Positions 28,477 through 40,096 are shown, numbered from the stretch's first letter. The stretch is 64,000 nt of DNA from Marinobacter similis (GCF_000830985.1 NZ_CP007151.1:2604001-2668000), one strand, 5' to 3'. The notes: a model not told the origin generated them from the sequence alone. A program made the numbers and translations.

Positions 28477-29040
28477 ATGAAAATTATTGAAACCAGCATT
28501 CCAGACGTCAAACTTATTGAGCCCAAAGTTTTTGGCGACGAACGGGGTTTCTTTATGGAAACCTGGAACGAACACACCTTTCGTAAGATCGGAATAGAAG
28601 CCACCTTCGTTCAGGATAACCACAGCCGCTCTGTAAAAAATACTTTGCGTGGCTTGCACTACCAGATCAGACAACCCCAAGGGAAGTTGGTGCGAGTAAC
28701 CCGGGGAGAGGTGTTTGATGTGGCCGTCGATCTCCGCCCGGGTTCAGCCAATTTTGGACAATGGGTCGGAGAACATCTTTCTGAGGAGAATAAGCGCATG
28801 CTTTGGGTTCCTCCAGGATTTGCTCATGGATTTCTTGTAATTAGTGAAACGGCAGATTTCCAGTACAAATGTACAGATTTTTATGCACCAGAATATGAGC
28901 GCTCTATTATTTGGAATGATCCCGAAATAGGTATTCATTGGAGCGCCAAAGAATCCGAAGTGTTGCTCTCTAATAAGGACAGGCGGGGCCAAAGCCTCCG
29001 ACAAGCTGGTGCTGAACTAAGAACGGTGGGAAACCCTTAG
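28477..29040 (+). CDS. rmlC: dTDP-4-dehydrorhamnose 3,5-epimerase (copy 1)
   Basis: 187 residues, intact cupin enzyme. DERGFFMETWNEHTF, the catalytic His in QDNHSRS and GLHYQIRQPQGKLVRV, and WVPPGFAHGF are all present. It epimerises C3 and C5 of dTDP-4-keto-6-deoxyglucose. Last gene of the first rml operon; a 100-bp AT-rich gap with no clear terminator follows. Confidence 0.95.
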   Translation: MKIIETSIPDVKLIEPKVFGDERGFFMETWNEHTFRKIGIEATFVQDNHSRSVKNTLRGLHYQIRQPQGKLVRVTRGEVFDVAVDLRPGSANFGQWVGEHLSEENKRMLWVPPGFAHGFLVISETADFQYKCTDFYAPEYERSIIWNDPEIGIHWSAKESEVLLSNKDRRGQSLRQAGAELRTVGNP

Positions 29041-29093
29041 TTTTCCTTTTAAGATATACCCAACTAGCATTATCGTAAATTTCAAAAACCTAA

Positions 29094-30287
<1,194 letters not shown>

Positions 30288-31565
30288 ATGTTCCGCGCTT
30301 TTAAAGACAAACTGGCTAATACAACCGAAAAAAGAACATTGACATCGAATATCTTTTCGTTAGGTATATTGCAGGGAGCAAATTACCTCCTGCCGTTGTT
30401 GACTATCCCCTACTTGGTACGAGTGCTTGGGCCTGAATATTTCGGACTTGTTGCCTTTGCTACCGCCACGATCGGTTATTTCTCGATAATCACCGATTAC
30501 GGCTTTAATCTTTCAGCTACCCGTCTGATATCCATTCATCGAAACAACCAAGTGAAAATAAATCAGATTTTTAACGCGGTGATGCAAATAAAAGCATTCC
30601 TAATGCTTTTAAGTTTTGTATTTTTGCTTATTCTAATTCGCACCTTTGAAAAATTTTCCGACCACTGGGAGCTTTATCTTTTAACGTTTGGGGTGGTGCT
30701 AGGTCAAGTGCTCTTTCCTGTTTGGCTATTTCAGGGAATGGAGCGGATGAAATACATTGCTTATGTCAATATTGCAGCAAAGGCATTCTTTACAGTTTTT
30801 ATATTTTTATTTGTTCGTAATAAAGACGATATTCTCTTTGTGCCGACATTGACATCGTTAGGCTTTATAGTTGCGGGAGTTTGGTCTTTGCACGTAGCGA
30901 GAAGAGAATTTGGGATAAGCTTTGCTCCCCAATCTTGGAGAGAAATCCGATTTCAGTTAATTGACGGGTGGCATGTTTTTATATCTAGCATATCAATAAG
31001 CTTATATACAATTTCGACAACTTTCATATTGGGTATTTTTACTAACAATATTATAGTTGGTTATTTTTCCGCGGCAGACAAAATTATACAAGCGGTAAAG
31101 GGTATTTATAAGCCATTTTCACAGGCGATTTTTCCATTGATTAGCAAAAAAATACAGTCTGATAGACAGGAAGGACTCTTCTTTGCGCATAATTTCGCTA
31201 AGTTGGCCGGCGGCGCGATGCTAATAATGTCCTTAGCTCTATTTTCGATGGCAGAAATTATTGTAAATCTACTGCTTGGGGAGCAATATCAGCAGTCCGT
31301 AGCGCTGCTGAAAATAATGGCATTTTTGCCTTTCATCGTAACTATGAGCAATATATATGGCGTCCAAATTATGCTCAATTTAGGTTATAAAAAGGCATTT
31401 ACGCGTATTCTGATTATAGCCGCATTAGTTGGGGTAATGTTAAGTTTAATCTTGGTGCCAGTTTATGAGGATATAGGTACTTCTGTTACGTTATTAATAG
31501 TTGAATCTATGGTTACGATTTTTATGTTTCTATACTTGAAGTTTTGGCAGGAGGAAAAATGTTAG
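30288..31565 (+). CDS. wzx: O-antigen/polysaccharide flippase (Wzx, MOP superfamily)
   Basis: 425 residues with about 12 hydrophobic segments. The N-terminus NIFSLGILQGANYLLPLLTIPYLVRVLG and PEYFGLVAFATA are typical of the Wzx/RfbX family, as are LFQGMERMKY and PFSQAIFPLISK. It flips the undecaprenyl-PP-linked repeat unit of locus 1 to the periplasm. It starts directly at the glf stop. The last 7 bp overlap the next gene. Confidence 0.88.
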   Translation: MFRAFKDKLANTTEKRTLTSNIFSLGILQGANYLLPLLTIPYLVRVLGPEYFGLVAFATATIGYFSIITDYGFNLSATRLISIHRNNQVKINQIFNAVMQIKAFLMLLSFVFLLILIRTFEKFSDHWELYLLTFGVVLGQVLFPVWLFQGMERMKYIAYVNIAAKAFFTVFIFLFVRNKDDILFVPTLTSLGFIVAGVWSLHVARREFGISFAPQSWREIRFQLIDGWHVFISSISISLYTISTTFILGIFTNNIIVGYFSAADKIIQAVKGIYKPFSQAIFPLISKKIQSDRQEGLFFAHNFAKLAGGAMLIMSLALFSMAEIIVNLLLGEQYQQSVALLKIMAFLPFIVTMSNIYGVQIMLNLGYKKAFTRILIIAALVGVMLSLILVPVYEDIGTSVTLLIVESMVTIFMFLYLKFWQEEKC

Positions 31566-32557
31566 AGCTAATTAAGAGTGATACGGTTTTTTATGTAGTT
31601 GCTCCGGCTAATGCCGCAACCGGAGGGCCAGAACTTTTACATCAGCTAGCATCCAAGTTGCGGAAAGCCGGAAAGAGAGTATATATGTTTTATACGCCAA
31701 GTGACCATCCGGAACCAGTTCACGAAAATTATAGACAATACGGAATTGATTTTGTTCGAAGCGTCCCAGATGAGTCGGATAATTTGTTAATTGTGCCTGA
31801 GGTCGAAACTAAAATTTTAGAGAGATATCAGAGGGTTAAGAAAGTAATATGGTGGCTCAGCGTAGATAATTATTTTAGAAACCTACCTGGCTTGAAGGGA
31901 AAGATAAATCGGTTTTTTCTTAAAAAAATGGGTTCTCAAAAATATCTGTTTTTTAACGAAAATGTAAAAAATGCAGACTCTCATCTGGCTCAGTCGAGAT
32001 ATGCGATGGATTTTCTAAAAGAAAAAGGAATAAATAAATCCGATTATTTGTCCGATTATTTGCATCATTCATTTTTGAGTGAGGGTTCAAGTTTAAATGA
32101 TAAGAAAAATATTGTCGCATATAATCCTAAAAAGGGTGTAAATTTCACTAGAAAGTTAGTAGATGCGGCACCTCATATCGAGTTTGTTGCTATAGAAAAT
32201 ATGAGCAGGGAACAAGTTGTAGATCTCTTGAGATCGGCTAAGGTCTATATTGATTTCGGTTTTCACCCGGGAAAGGACAGAATACCACGTGAAGCAGCCT
32301 TTTTGGGGTGTTGTGTCATCGTTAGTAAAAGAGGTTCTGCGTGCTACTATGATGATGTTCCAGTTCCTTCAGAATTTAAATTCACGGACTCCACTAAAAA
32401 TATATCTCGAATAATTTCAAAAATTGATGAATGTTTTTTCGATTTTGAAAGAAATCATGATAAGTTCAATGATTATCGGTCAGCTATAAAGGACCAAGAA
32501 ATAGACTTTGACCGCCAAGTTAATCGTTTATTTGTTGGGAAACCCGATAACGTTTAA
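31559..32557 (+). CDS. Putative glycosyltransferase of polysaccharide loci
   Basis: 332 residues from ATG 31559, with AGGAGGAAAA just upstream inside wzx; the longer frame from 31544 is not preferred. The N-terminus has ATGGPELLHQLASKLRKAG, and the C-terminal half has FGFHPGKDRIPREAAFLGCC and KRGSACYYDDV, a nucleotide-binding-like region seen in glycosyltransferase-like proteins of O-antigen clusters. It is very AT-rich. Donor and linkage are unknown. Confidence 0.6.
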   Translation: MLELIKSDTVFYVVAPANAATGGPELLHQLASKLRKAGKRVYMFYTPSDHPEPVHENYRQYGIDFVRSVPDESDNLLIVPEVETKILERYQRVKKVIWWLSVDNYFRNLPGLKGKINRFFLKKMGSQKYLFFNENVKNADSHLAQSRYAMDFLKEKGINKSDYLSDYLHHSFLSEGSSLNDKKNIVAYNPKKGVNFTRKLVDAAPHIEFVAIENMSREQVVDLLRSAKVYIDFGFHPGKDRIPREAAFLGCCVIVSKRGSACYYDDVPVPSEFKFTDSTKNISRIISKIDECFFDFERNHDKFNDYRSAIKDQEIDFDRQVNRLFVGKPDNV

Positions 32558-32689
32558 GTATTGCAAAGCACCGACGGTATCCTTCGTTATTTTTGAACGT
32601 CTATCTATTTTTTTGCTTACCTTGATAGAGTCTGTGAACTTGATAGCGATTTTGTGATTTTTTTCTATGTTTGATTAACGCGTATTATT

Positions 32690-33659
32690 ATGAAAGTTCG
32701 ATAGCAATGGCCACATACAACGGTGGCCAATTTTTATATGAGCAACTCCAAAGCTTTCTGGCTCAAACTCGTCTACCGGATGAGCTAATCATCACTGACG
32801 ACTGTTCGAGCGATACAACAGAGGAAATTGTTAAGGAGTTTGCCAAATCGGCTCCGTTCGCTGTGGAATTTCATCGTAATGAAAGAAAACTCGGTTACTG
32901 TGGCAATTTCAATGCAGCCTCATGAAAACCACGGGAGAGCTTGTATTCCTTAGCGACCAAGATGATGCTTGGTTTCCGAATAAAATTGAATACATGCAGG
33001 GTATTGCAGAGCAGAATCCAAATGCGTTAGTTTTGATGAACGATGCGGCGCTCACGGACGGCCACTTAAACGAGGTTGGCCTGACTAAGATCGGACAAAT
33101 TCAGTCCGCAGGCTTTCGAATGGAAGATTTTGTGATGGGGTGCTGCTGCGCAGTTAGACGTGAGCTTTTAGATATATGCATGCCTATCCCAATGGGTTTT
33201 AGGGCGCATGACAATTGGTTAGTGGAGATTGCTGAAGGATTAGACGCAAAATTAGTGGAAAGAAGGGTTCTTCAGTACTATCGCCGCCATGAAGCCAATG
33301 AATCCCAGTTTGCTGCGAATAGCATAACGCGGGTTTCTAGAATAGGTGCTTTCTTTCATTCAGCAAAAAAGATTTTTGATCCGGAAGTCGCTTTAATCGA
33401 ACAAAGAAAAATTGAGCAACTTAAAATATTTTCGAAAGGAATTGATAATATAAAGAAAAACGCGCCCCGTGAATTTACCACTAAGTTGTGTAGACTCCGG
33501 AAAGCTGTTGCGATGCGCTCTAACTGGATGGAGAAACGCGTAGAAATACGTCAAAGAAGCATAGTTCCTAGAACAGTATCTGTGATTCGACTTTTGAAGA
33601 GGGGTGAATACGCTACTTATGGCGGATTTAAAGCTTTTTTAAGGGATCTTGTGGGTTGA
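32690..33659 (+). CDS. Family 2 glycosyltransferase (two frameshifts; paralogue of the gene at 55803)
   Basis: The start ATG at 32690 is immediately followed by a stop in its frame (AAA GTT CGA TAG). One T restores the family start (M K V S I A M A T Y N G G). A second break near 32922 is repaired with one C (GCC CTC ATG), as in the intact paralogue. GT-A motifs: LPDELIITDDCSSD, VFLSDQDDAWFPN (metal-binding Asp) and QYYRRHEANESQF. Full length is about 323 residues. The C-terminus KAFLRDLVG matches the paralogue. Its stop lies 3 bp before the IS30 remnant. Confidence 0.82.
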
Positions 33660-33662
33660 AAC

Positions 33663-34741
33663 GGTGAGTCCTCAACTCTGAGTGAAGTACTCGGTTTAGT
33701 GAACGCCCGATGAGATTTTCTAAATACGTTTGATCAGACGGATAAACACCTTCAAAGACTGCTTTAACCCTGAGTTTAGATAATAAGCGCCGCACTTGGT
33801 CGTAACCAGGTGGAGGAAAGACGGCCGTTGCCGGTACCCTCATTCGCTTTACCGACCAAAGTGAAGCGCAAATGGGATACCGACAACTGACCCAGGCACA
33901 ACAATACCAGATCTCAGCCCTGCTGACGGTAGGGCGAAGTCAACGACAGGTTGCGGAGACGCTGAGATGTCACTACATGACGATCAGCAGAGAGATAAAG
34001 CGCAATAGCGGTGCCAGGGGATATGACGCCGATCAGGCACAGTGACATAGTGAACAGCGACGCACATTAGCCTATAAGGCTCACAAGCGGGCATCGTCAC
34101 TCATTCACTAGGTCAGCGGTCTGATTCGCAAACACTGGAGTCCGGATCAGATTGTCGGTGTGGTGTCTCGAATGGGCAGCGGAATCCGAGTCAGTCGGCA
34201 ATGGATTTACGAGCTGATTCACAGAGACGGGAGTTCTGGTGGCGATCTTTGGGCGTTTTGCCGTCAGCCCAGGTCCCGCCGTGATCAACGCGAGAAAGCC
34301 AATCAGGCAGGGCTGGGTAAAATGCCAAACCGCACCAGTATTGAACAGCGCCCGGCGGAGGTCTAGACCTGACTCACCATCGGTCATTGGGAAGGCGATA
34401 CAGTCCTTCACGAACACAAGCAGTCCGGCATTACGGCCCTGGCAGAGCGCCAGCGAATGGTGGAGGCACTTCGTATGGCAACCTACTTCTGCGATCCATA
34501 TTGCTCAGGACAGGGTGGGACCAGTGAGAATACTAACGGGTTGATACGCCAGTACTACCCCAAAGGCACGGGCTTCTCGAAGCTGAATCAGTCCGCTCTC
34601 AACCAAACGGTTGATGAACTGAACAACCGGCCCAGAAGACGACTGGAATATCGCACACCGGCAGAGGTATTCTGGAGCGAATACTCAGGCGCCCTCAAGA
34701 CAGGTGGTGCTGTACTTATTACTTGAACTCAGGACTTAACC
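33663..34741 (+). mobile_element. Degenerate IS30-family insertion sequence
   Basis: The ends are imperfect inverted repeats: GGTGAGTCCT at 33663 matches the complement of AGGACTTAACC ending at 34741, with further similarity into AGTAC on both sides. The element is about 1.08 kb, the size of IS30 members, and contains a decayed transposase. No clear target duplication is visible. It separates two glycosyltransferase regions of locus 1. A minus-strand open frame at 33690-33843 inside its left part is not recognised. Confidence 0.65.
33872..34726 (+). pseudogene. IS30-family transposase remnant
   Basis: Read in one frame from ATG 33872, the translation starts GYRQLTQAQQYQISALL, has the IS30 helix-turn-helix (RQVAETLRCHYMTISREIKR), then HWSPDQIVGVV, TIGHWEGDTV with the first catalytic Asp, and a C-terminal NGLIRQYYPKGTGF with ELNNRPRRRLEYRTPAEVF. 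At least four in-frame stops interrupt it, and the segment between ALAERQ and SENTNGL, which should carry the central part of the DDE domain, is missing. It cannot be functional. Confidence 0.88.
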
Positions 34742-34966
34742 TATTAGAAATCCCGTGTTGAACTAAAACTGATGGTGTCTTTTGGCTGAATTGGCCTTGA
34801 GTATTTTATAGTAAACTGTTGTGAAATTGACATCTAACAGAGATATACCTGGCGGAGTCACTTCTGGTTACCAAAGAATAAAGCGCTTATAATATTTTAC
34901 AGATGTGTTGCGTATCGCTTTTCCTCGGCTGACCATTAACTGATACTTTAAAGAGAAAATTATCAA

Positions 34967-36078
34967 TTGAAGAATGTTGCTTTTGTTACGCATGAAAATA
35001 TAGAGAAAACGCCGGTGTGTAAGGCTATGTTTGTCGATGTTGGTCGTAGCCTCAGAAATGAGGGCTTCAATGTTACGATCCTTTCGGCTTCAGATGGAGT
35101 AGCGAGCGCTCCCGAGGTTGATAGTGCAGGTGTAAATTATGAGTACTTTATCCGTCGTTCCTATGGAAAGTTTTCATTTTCTGCGTTGAGATCAATGCTT
35201 GGCGCTTATGGAAAATTTATCTCACTGGTGAGAGCCTCTGACATTGTATTTTTTAGGTCTTACCCTACAATTTTGTTTTTCGGATTTATTGCCAAAATCT
35301 TCGGAAAGAAAGTAATATTCGATACAAGAGGCCTTTTTTTCGAGGAGTTAATCGATTCAGGTAAGGTTCGCTCCCAGTATTTGATCAAGCCACTGTGGGT
35401 ATTAGAAAAATATCTTCTCCTAATCTCTAATGTCGTTATCTGTGTCACTGACTCCCAAAAAGATTACTATTTGAACGTTTTACGGGGCGCAGGGTCTAAA
35501 ATGGTTGTGATTCCTAATTGCGCCCCAGTTAATTCTATTATTGAAGATAAAAGTAAATCCAGTAAATTAGAGTTGGTATACGTTGGGTCGTTGGTTAAAT
35601 GGCACTCTCCGCAGTTAGTCAAAGAAATTTGTCTAGAGCTCGGTCGAATTGGGACGCCATATACCTGACTGTTTTAACTACGGATTTGACTCGGGCAGAA
35701 TCTCTATTTGTCGATTTGGGAAATAACGTTCTCATACGGTCTCATAATTTTAGAGAGCAACCCATAAGGTTTGACTACGGCTTCTGTCTAATTTCAGGCG
35801 GATTGAGCAAAAAGGTCTGTTTTCCCGTGAAGTTCTTGGAGTACATTCAATCCGGTACTAAAGTGATTAATTCCGCCAATGTAGATGTGACAAAAAAAAT
35901 AATAGAAGACACTGGCTTCGGAATCAATATAGATCTTGAAGATTCAGCAAGTAGTATTGCAAAAAAAATAGTTAAGTCGTATCACGCGTGTCCTAATAAG
36001 ATTCCTTTGATGGAAGATAAATATAGCTTTGATTCACAAGTTCTCCAAGTCAAGTGTTTGATACACCATTCAACGTAA
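34967..36078 (+). CDS. Family 4-like glycosyltransferase (one frameshift)
   Basis: Starts at TTG 34967 (KNVAFVTHENIEKTPVCKAMF). The N-terminal GT-B domain has FDTRGLFFEE and a hinge with VVIPNCAPVN then LELVYVGSL. The first frame stops at 35668; the next one continues DAIYLTVLTTDLTRAE and KFLEYIQSGTKVI, the GT4 C-terminal acceptor/donor region. One G in the GGG at 35653 joins them to about 371 residues. AT-rich. The gap before it (34742-34966) holds no gene I can support. Confidence 0.75.
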
Positions 36079-36265
36079 TTCCAGAGCTTTAAGATTCCAT
36101 GACCAATTTTATTATTGGTATCTTAACGCGTCTTGTGACGCTGTCGTCGGTAATGCTCAGTTTTTTGGGCGGCAGTTTTAAGTGTAAATCATACGCGATT
36201 GTTTCTGATTATCGCTTGATGGCTCCAGTTTTCAAATTCCTGCTTTAGCTCCCCGAGATTCGACC

Positions 36266-37495
36266 TTGCTTATTCTAAAAAAACGCATACCAAAAATTTC
36301 TAGGTCTGGCTCCCAAATACTACTAGTATTTATTGGTTTTCTTTTATTGTTTAGATTTGTGCTTCCTTTTGGCGATGAGCCTGATTTTTTCTACCGAGCT
36401 GAAAAGCTTTTGAATGCAGCGCATAGTCAGTTTTCTCCTTATTATCTTCTTGCGCCTGCGTTTGATGCTTTGTATTTAATTAAAGGCTGTAAAATAAATT
36501 CCGATGTTCTATCCTTTTGGTCGTATACGGGTGATAAAGAATGTGTTGAGCCATTTGGTCAAGCTCTCATAAGGTTCTCTATTACTCTTTTTATTTGCTT
36601 GCCTCTTATTTTTGTTTTGGTTTTTCGACGGTTTTTTTATAAGTTTTTCCGTCTCTTGGGATGGGCAGCTGATTCTGAAGACTGGGGCCGAAGGGCAGAC
36701 GTACTCTCATTGAGCCTTCTGTTTCCTGGATTGATTTTTTATATTGGTGTGCTTGCTGAGGAGCAGCTTGTTCTTGTTCTTTCACTCCTCATCTTTCTTG
36801 CTTGGAGGTCGAAATTTTTTGTTTGTTTTCTGCTAATTGGTATCTTTTCGTTAGACTTGGGCAACGGGATAGTTGTCTTGGTCTTTATTCTCACGGCTAT
36901 CTTTTTTCAAGTGGTTGACAGGGTAGTTGGTTTAAGAGGTGTTGCGATTCTCATTCTATTGATGTTCGGTTTTTCTTTGTTTGTCGGCTACACACTACTC
37001 AGTCACTTTGAAAGTGTGGCCTTGGTGGGACAAAAGGCGTCTTCGATTAGCGCAAAAGCTAGTTCAATTGGAGAAGAAATTCGGGGGAAATATCCAGTTA
37101 TACTAAGGCCCATTATTACTTTTATGACGGGAGTTTTTATGACACCCTCTGGCGTCAAGGCTATACCGGCCTATGTCATTTCATTTTTAGGTCTTATTAT
37201 AGTCTTTCGGCGGATAATGGTCTGCATTTCCGATCGGAGTCGCAGGTATGATAATGGAATGAATTGCGAAAATTCACAGTTTAGGTCGGCATGTGTGGAT
37301 GCCCTTGCGGCGATTGCTATTATAGGCTGCTTTGTGTTTGTCCTTCCCGATTATGCTAATGCTAAATATTATATATTCTTGGTTCCTTTTTTGTTTTATG
37401 TTTCGAGTTTTGTGGTTTGCAGGCATAAGATTCTGATTTTCAATGCTGTTCTTAGTGTTACTGTTTTGATTAATCTTTCATTGTATCGAATATAG
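36266..37495 (+). CDS. Polytopic membrane protein, candidate Wzy polymerase of locus 1
   Basis: 409 residues from TTG 36266, about ten hydrophobic segments, a large hydrophilic loop near residues 45-100 (GDEPDFFYRAEKLLNAAH) and a second loop near residues 250-280. No recognisable domain signature, which is usual for Wzy. Locus 1 otherwise has Wzx, Wzz and transferases but no polymerase, so this is the best candidate. Strongly AT-rich. Alternatively it may be a membrane-embedded GT-C transferase. Confidence 0.5.
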   Translation: MLILKKRIPKISRSGSQILLVFIGFLLLFRFVLPFGDEPDFFYRAEKLLNAAHSQFSPYYLLAPAFDALYLIKGCKINSDVLSFWSYTGDKECVEPFGQALIRFSITLFICLPLIFVLVFRRFFYKFFRLLGWAADSEDWGRRADVLSLSLLFPGLIFYIGVLAEEQLVLVLSLLIFLAWRSKFFVCFLLIGIFSLDLGNGIVVLVFILTAIFFQVVDRVVGLRGVAILILLMFGFSLFVGYTLLSHFESVALVGQKASSISAKASSIGEEIRGKYPVILRPIITFMTGVFMTPSGVKAIPAYVISFLGLIIVFRRIMVCISDRSRRYDNGMNCENSQFRSACVDALAAIAIIGCFVFVLPDYANAKYYIFLVPFLFYVSSFVVCRHKILIFNAVLSVTVLINLSLYRI

Positions 37496-37689
37496 TGCAA
37501 TTTTTTAATTGGCTTACAGTGGCGCCTTTGATTTATGCTTTTGTGTTAAATTCGGTTTTAAAGGTGTGTCACTGAATTGCGTTTTTTGTTTCTTCTTAAA
37601 TATATCATGTGAAGTGATTGTTGAATTAAGAAAATGGTGGTTTTAAGAGAATTAAGGCGCTTAGCTGCTTGGTGTGAGCGTTTTTTATG

Positions 37690-37716
37690 ATTATTCCGAT
37701 AGTCGGAATAATTTTA
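37690..37716 (+). terminator. Rho-independent terminator between the polymerase-like gene and a glycosyltransferase
   Basis: ATTATTCCGA (37690-37699) pairs perfectly with TCGGAATAAT (37703-37712) over a TAG loop and is followed by TTT. It is preceded by a T run too, so it may work in only one direction or weakly in both. It lies 25 bp before the next gene start. The rest of 37496-37689 shows nothing. Confidence 0.6.
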
Positions 37717-37741
37717 ATTTGATATTTATTAGGGTCGTGCT

Positions 37742-38506
37742 TTGAGAGTATTCATTTCAATGGTTTCGCATGGTCACGGAAAGTTAATTGATAAATTAGC
37801 TGTGGCTTCCAAGCTCTCAGAAAGTAATTCTGTCGAGGTGATAATTCGGGACAATGTAGGTGAGAAATGCCTAGAAGATTTTTGTCGTTCGTCTAATATA
37901 GTCTACGCACGAAACTATACTGCCTTAGGGTTTGGTGAGAATAATAATCTGAACTACAAATATTTTCGGAATAATTTCAGGGTTGGCGGTAATGATCTCT
38001 TTTTGGTTTTGAACCCTGACGTCATTATTACTATTGACGATATTTGGTCCGTTGGCGGGAGAATGGCGGATAAAGGTGCTCGTCTTGGTACTTGCAATTT
38101 GTTTCTGGATGATAGCTTCAGTACTTATGATAATTCGATTCGAAGATTCCCCCGTTTTTTCGATTTTTTGAAGTCTTACCTTTGTAAAAGTAACCCGACC
38201 ATTATTGAAAAGTCTGCAATTACCGAGCCCGCCTTTGTGGACTGGGCAGCTGGCTCATTTCTTTTGTTCAGTTTTGAACTTTATAATGCCCTCGCTGGTT
38301 TTGATACAGGCTACTTTATGTACTGTGAGGACATAGATATTTGTTGCAGAGCGAAGTCGTTTGGAGAGCCGGGGGTGCTTTATGTCCCGGAAGCTCATGC
38401 GATTCACATGGCCAAACGAGATAGTCGTAGAATCTTGTCGAAACATTTTTTTTGGCATTTGCGCAGCATGTTTAGATATCTAATTAAAAATTCAGGTCGA
38501 GTTTAA
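37742..38506 (+). CDS. Family 2 glycosyltransferase, WbbL-like (probable rhamnosyltransferase)
   Basis: 254 residues, TTG start. GT-A fold with LNPDV (metal-binding Asp region), RRFPRFFDFL, and the block DWAAGSFLLFSFELY plus GFDTGYFMYCEDIDICCRA, which is characteristic of WbbL-type dTDP-rhamnose transferases. With three rmlB copies nearby, a rhamnose donor is plausible. Cytoplasmic, membrane-associated. AT-rich like its neighbours. Confidence 0.75.
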   Translation: MRVFISMVSHGHGKLIDKLAVASKLSESNSVEVIIRDNVGEKCLEDFCRSSNIVYARNYTALGFGENNNLNYKYFRNNFRVGGNDLFLVLNPDVIITIDDIWSVGGRMADKGARLGTCNLFLDDSFSTYDNSIRRFPRFFDFLKSYLCKSNPTIIEKSAITEPAFVDWAAGSFLLFSFELYNALAGFDTGYFMYCEDIDICCRAKSFGEPGVLYVPEAHAIHMAKRDSRRILSKHFFWHLRSMFRYLIKNSGRV

Positions 38507-38556
38507 AATTCCGTGGTTTCTTTTTTCAAGCTTCTATTAATTCGTCGGAGTCTATT

Positions 38557-39623
38557 TTGTTAAGATTTTGGTTACAGGAGGAGCGGGCTTCATAGGCTCT
38601 GCAGTGGTTCGCTATCTTATCGATGAGACCGTCGCTTCGGTTTGTAATGCTGATAAATTGGCGTATTCCGGAAATCTAGACCCTCTGGCTTCTGTTTCAA
38701 GTTCACCTCGTTATTCGTTTGTTTGTGAAGATATTTGCAGTGGTCCCGCTTTAGATAACGTTTTCGAAAAGCTTCAGCCGATGCACGTAATGCATTCGAC
38801 TGCTGAAAGCCACGTGGATCGATCAATCGATGGTTCTGGTTCCTTCATTGAGAGTAACATTGTTGGTACCTATCAATTACTGGACGCCGCACGTCGCTAT
38901 TGGAGCTGCCTGTCGGAGGACTTGCGTCGAAGTTTTCGATTTCACCATATTTCTACGGATGAAGTTTATGGAGAGCTAGAAAGCGAAGGAGGTCTCTTCA
39001 CAGAGGCTACTCGATATGCGCCTAGCTCACCATATTCAGCCTCTAAGGCGAATTCTGATCATCTCGTGAGAGCTTGGTTCAGGACCTATAACTTTCCAAC
39101 TTTTTTCACCAACTGCTCGAACAACTACGGCTCTTATCATTTTCCCGAGAAGTTAATTCCTCACTCGATTCTGAATGCTTTGAGTGAGAAGCCGCTGCCC
39201 GTTTATGGAGATGTGAGCCAGATTTGTGATTGGTTGTATGTTGAAGATCACGCGAGGGCCTTGGTCAAGGTTTTGACGAACGGTCAGGTTGGCGAAACCT
39301 ATAATATCGGCGGTCTTAATGAAAAACGGAACATTGACGTGGTTCAGGGTGTTTGCGATCTGCTGGAAGAGTTGGCACCTGATATGCCTGAAGGTGTTTT
39401 TGCATACCGAGACCTTATTTCCTTTGTAAGTGACCGGCTCGGCCATGACCTTCGGTATGCCATTGATGCCAGCAAGATTGAGGAGGAACGAGGCTGGAAA
39501 CCACAGGAAACGTTTTCAACTGGTTTGCGCAAAACGCTCCAGTGGCATCTCCGTAATCGTGAATGGTGGAAAAGGGTTTTATCTGGAGAGTATCAGTTGA
39601 TTCGGGTGGGCGATTCTGTTTAA
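38557..39623 (+). CDS. rmlB: dTDP-glucose 4,6-dehydratase (copy 3)
   Basis: About 355 residues. [18 protein letters not shown] and [10 protein letters not shown] are present, so the active site is conserved, though the sequence is clearly diverged from copies 1 and 2 (for example [10 protein letters not shown]). In the open frame the first residues lack a start codon; restoring one A (TTG TTA AAG ATT) gives a TTG start at 38557 with CGGAG upstream. It is followed not by rmlD but by a chimeric remnant, so it may survive as an extra dehydratase or be decaying. Confidence 0.82.
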
Positions 39624-39661
39624 ACCATCTGATTGGAATGCGAGGGGTCGAATTTAGTAGA

Positions 39662-40096
39662 TTCAAAGGGATTGTTCTGGCTGGAGGTTCTGGCACGAGG
39701 CTGCACCCAATTACCATGGGGATTTCGAAACAGCTTTTACCTGTTTACGACCAGCCGTTGGACTACTTGCCGTTTGTTTAACTGATGAATCGCGCTTATC
39801 TGATTCTGACGGGCTCCGGGGGAATTCAGGAGGAGGCTCCATCACTCGTGAAACCTGTTCTGGTTATGCGTGAAACCCCTGAACGGCCCGAAGCCATTGA
39901 GGCAGGCACTGTAGAGTTAGTTGGAACGAACGTTGAGCGAATTTGCGAAAAGGTAAGTATTTTGTTCAACGACGTTGACACCTACATGCGGATGAGTAGG
40001 GCGCATAACCCTTACGGTGATGATCAGGCTTGTCCGAGAATTTTAGACATTATTGGGGCTAAAGAGCTTCTGCAATTTTTATTCTTCATCCTTTGA
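39662..40096 (+). pseudogene. Chimeric remnant: rmlA 5' end joined to wecB 3' end
   Basis: The first 35 codons encode the RmlA nucleotide-binding start ([20 protein letters not shown] then VYDQP), lacking the ATG. The frame then continues directly as the C-terminus of UDP-GlcNAc 2-epimerase WecB ([53 protein letters not shown]). A TAA at 39779-39781 replaces the aromatic codon expected before LMNRA, and the conserved TDSGG reads TGSGG. This is a deletion junction between two sugar genes, followed by decay, not an undercall. Confidence 0.9.

Noticed and set aside
36100..36246. 48-codon open frame with one hydrophobic stretch between two locus 1 genes
   Set aside because: No ribosome site and no family resemblance; AT-rich DNA easily gives such frames.
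38557..38580. Loss of the start codon in rmlB copy 3 as evidence of decay
   Set aside because: Restoring one A gives TTG TTA AAG ATT with a good ribosome site, so it fits the undercall pattern.
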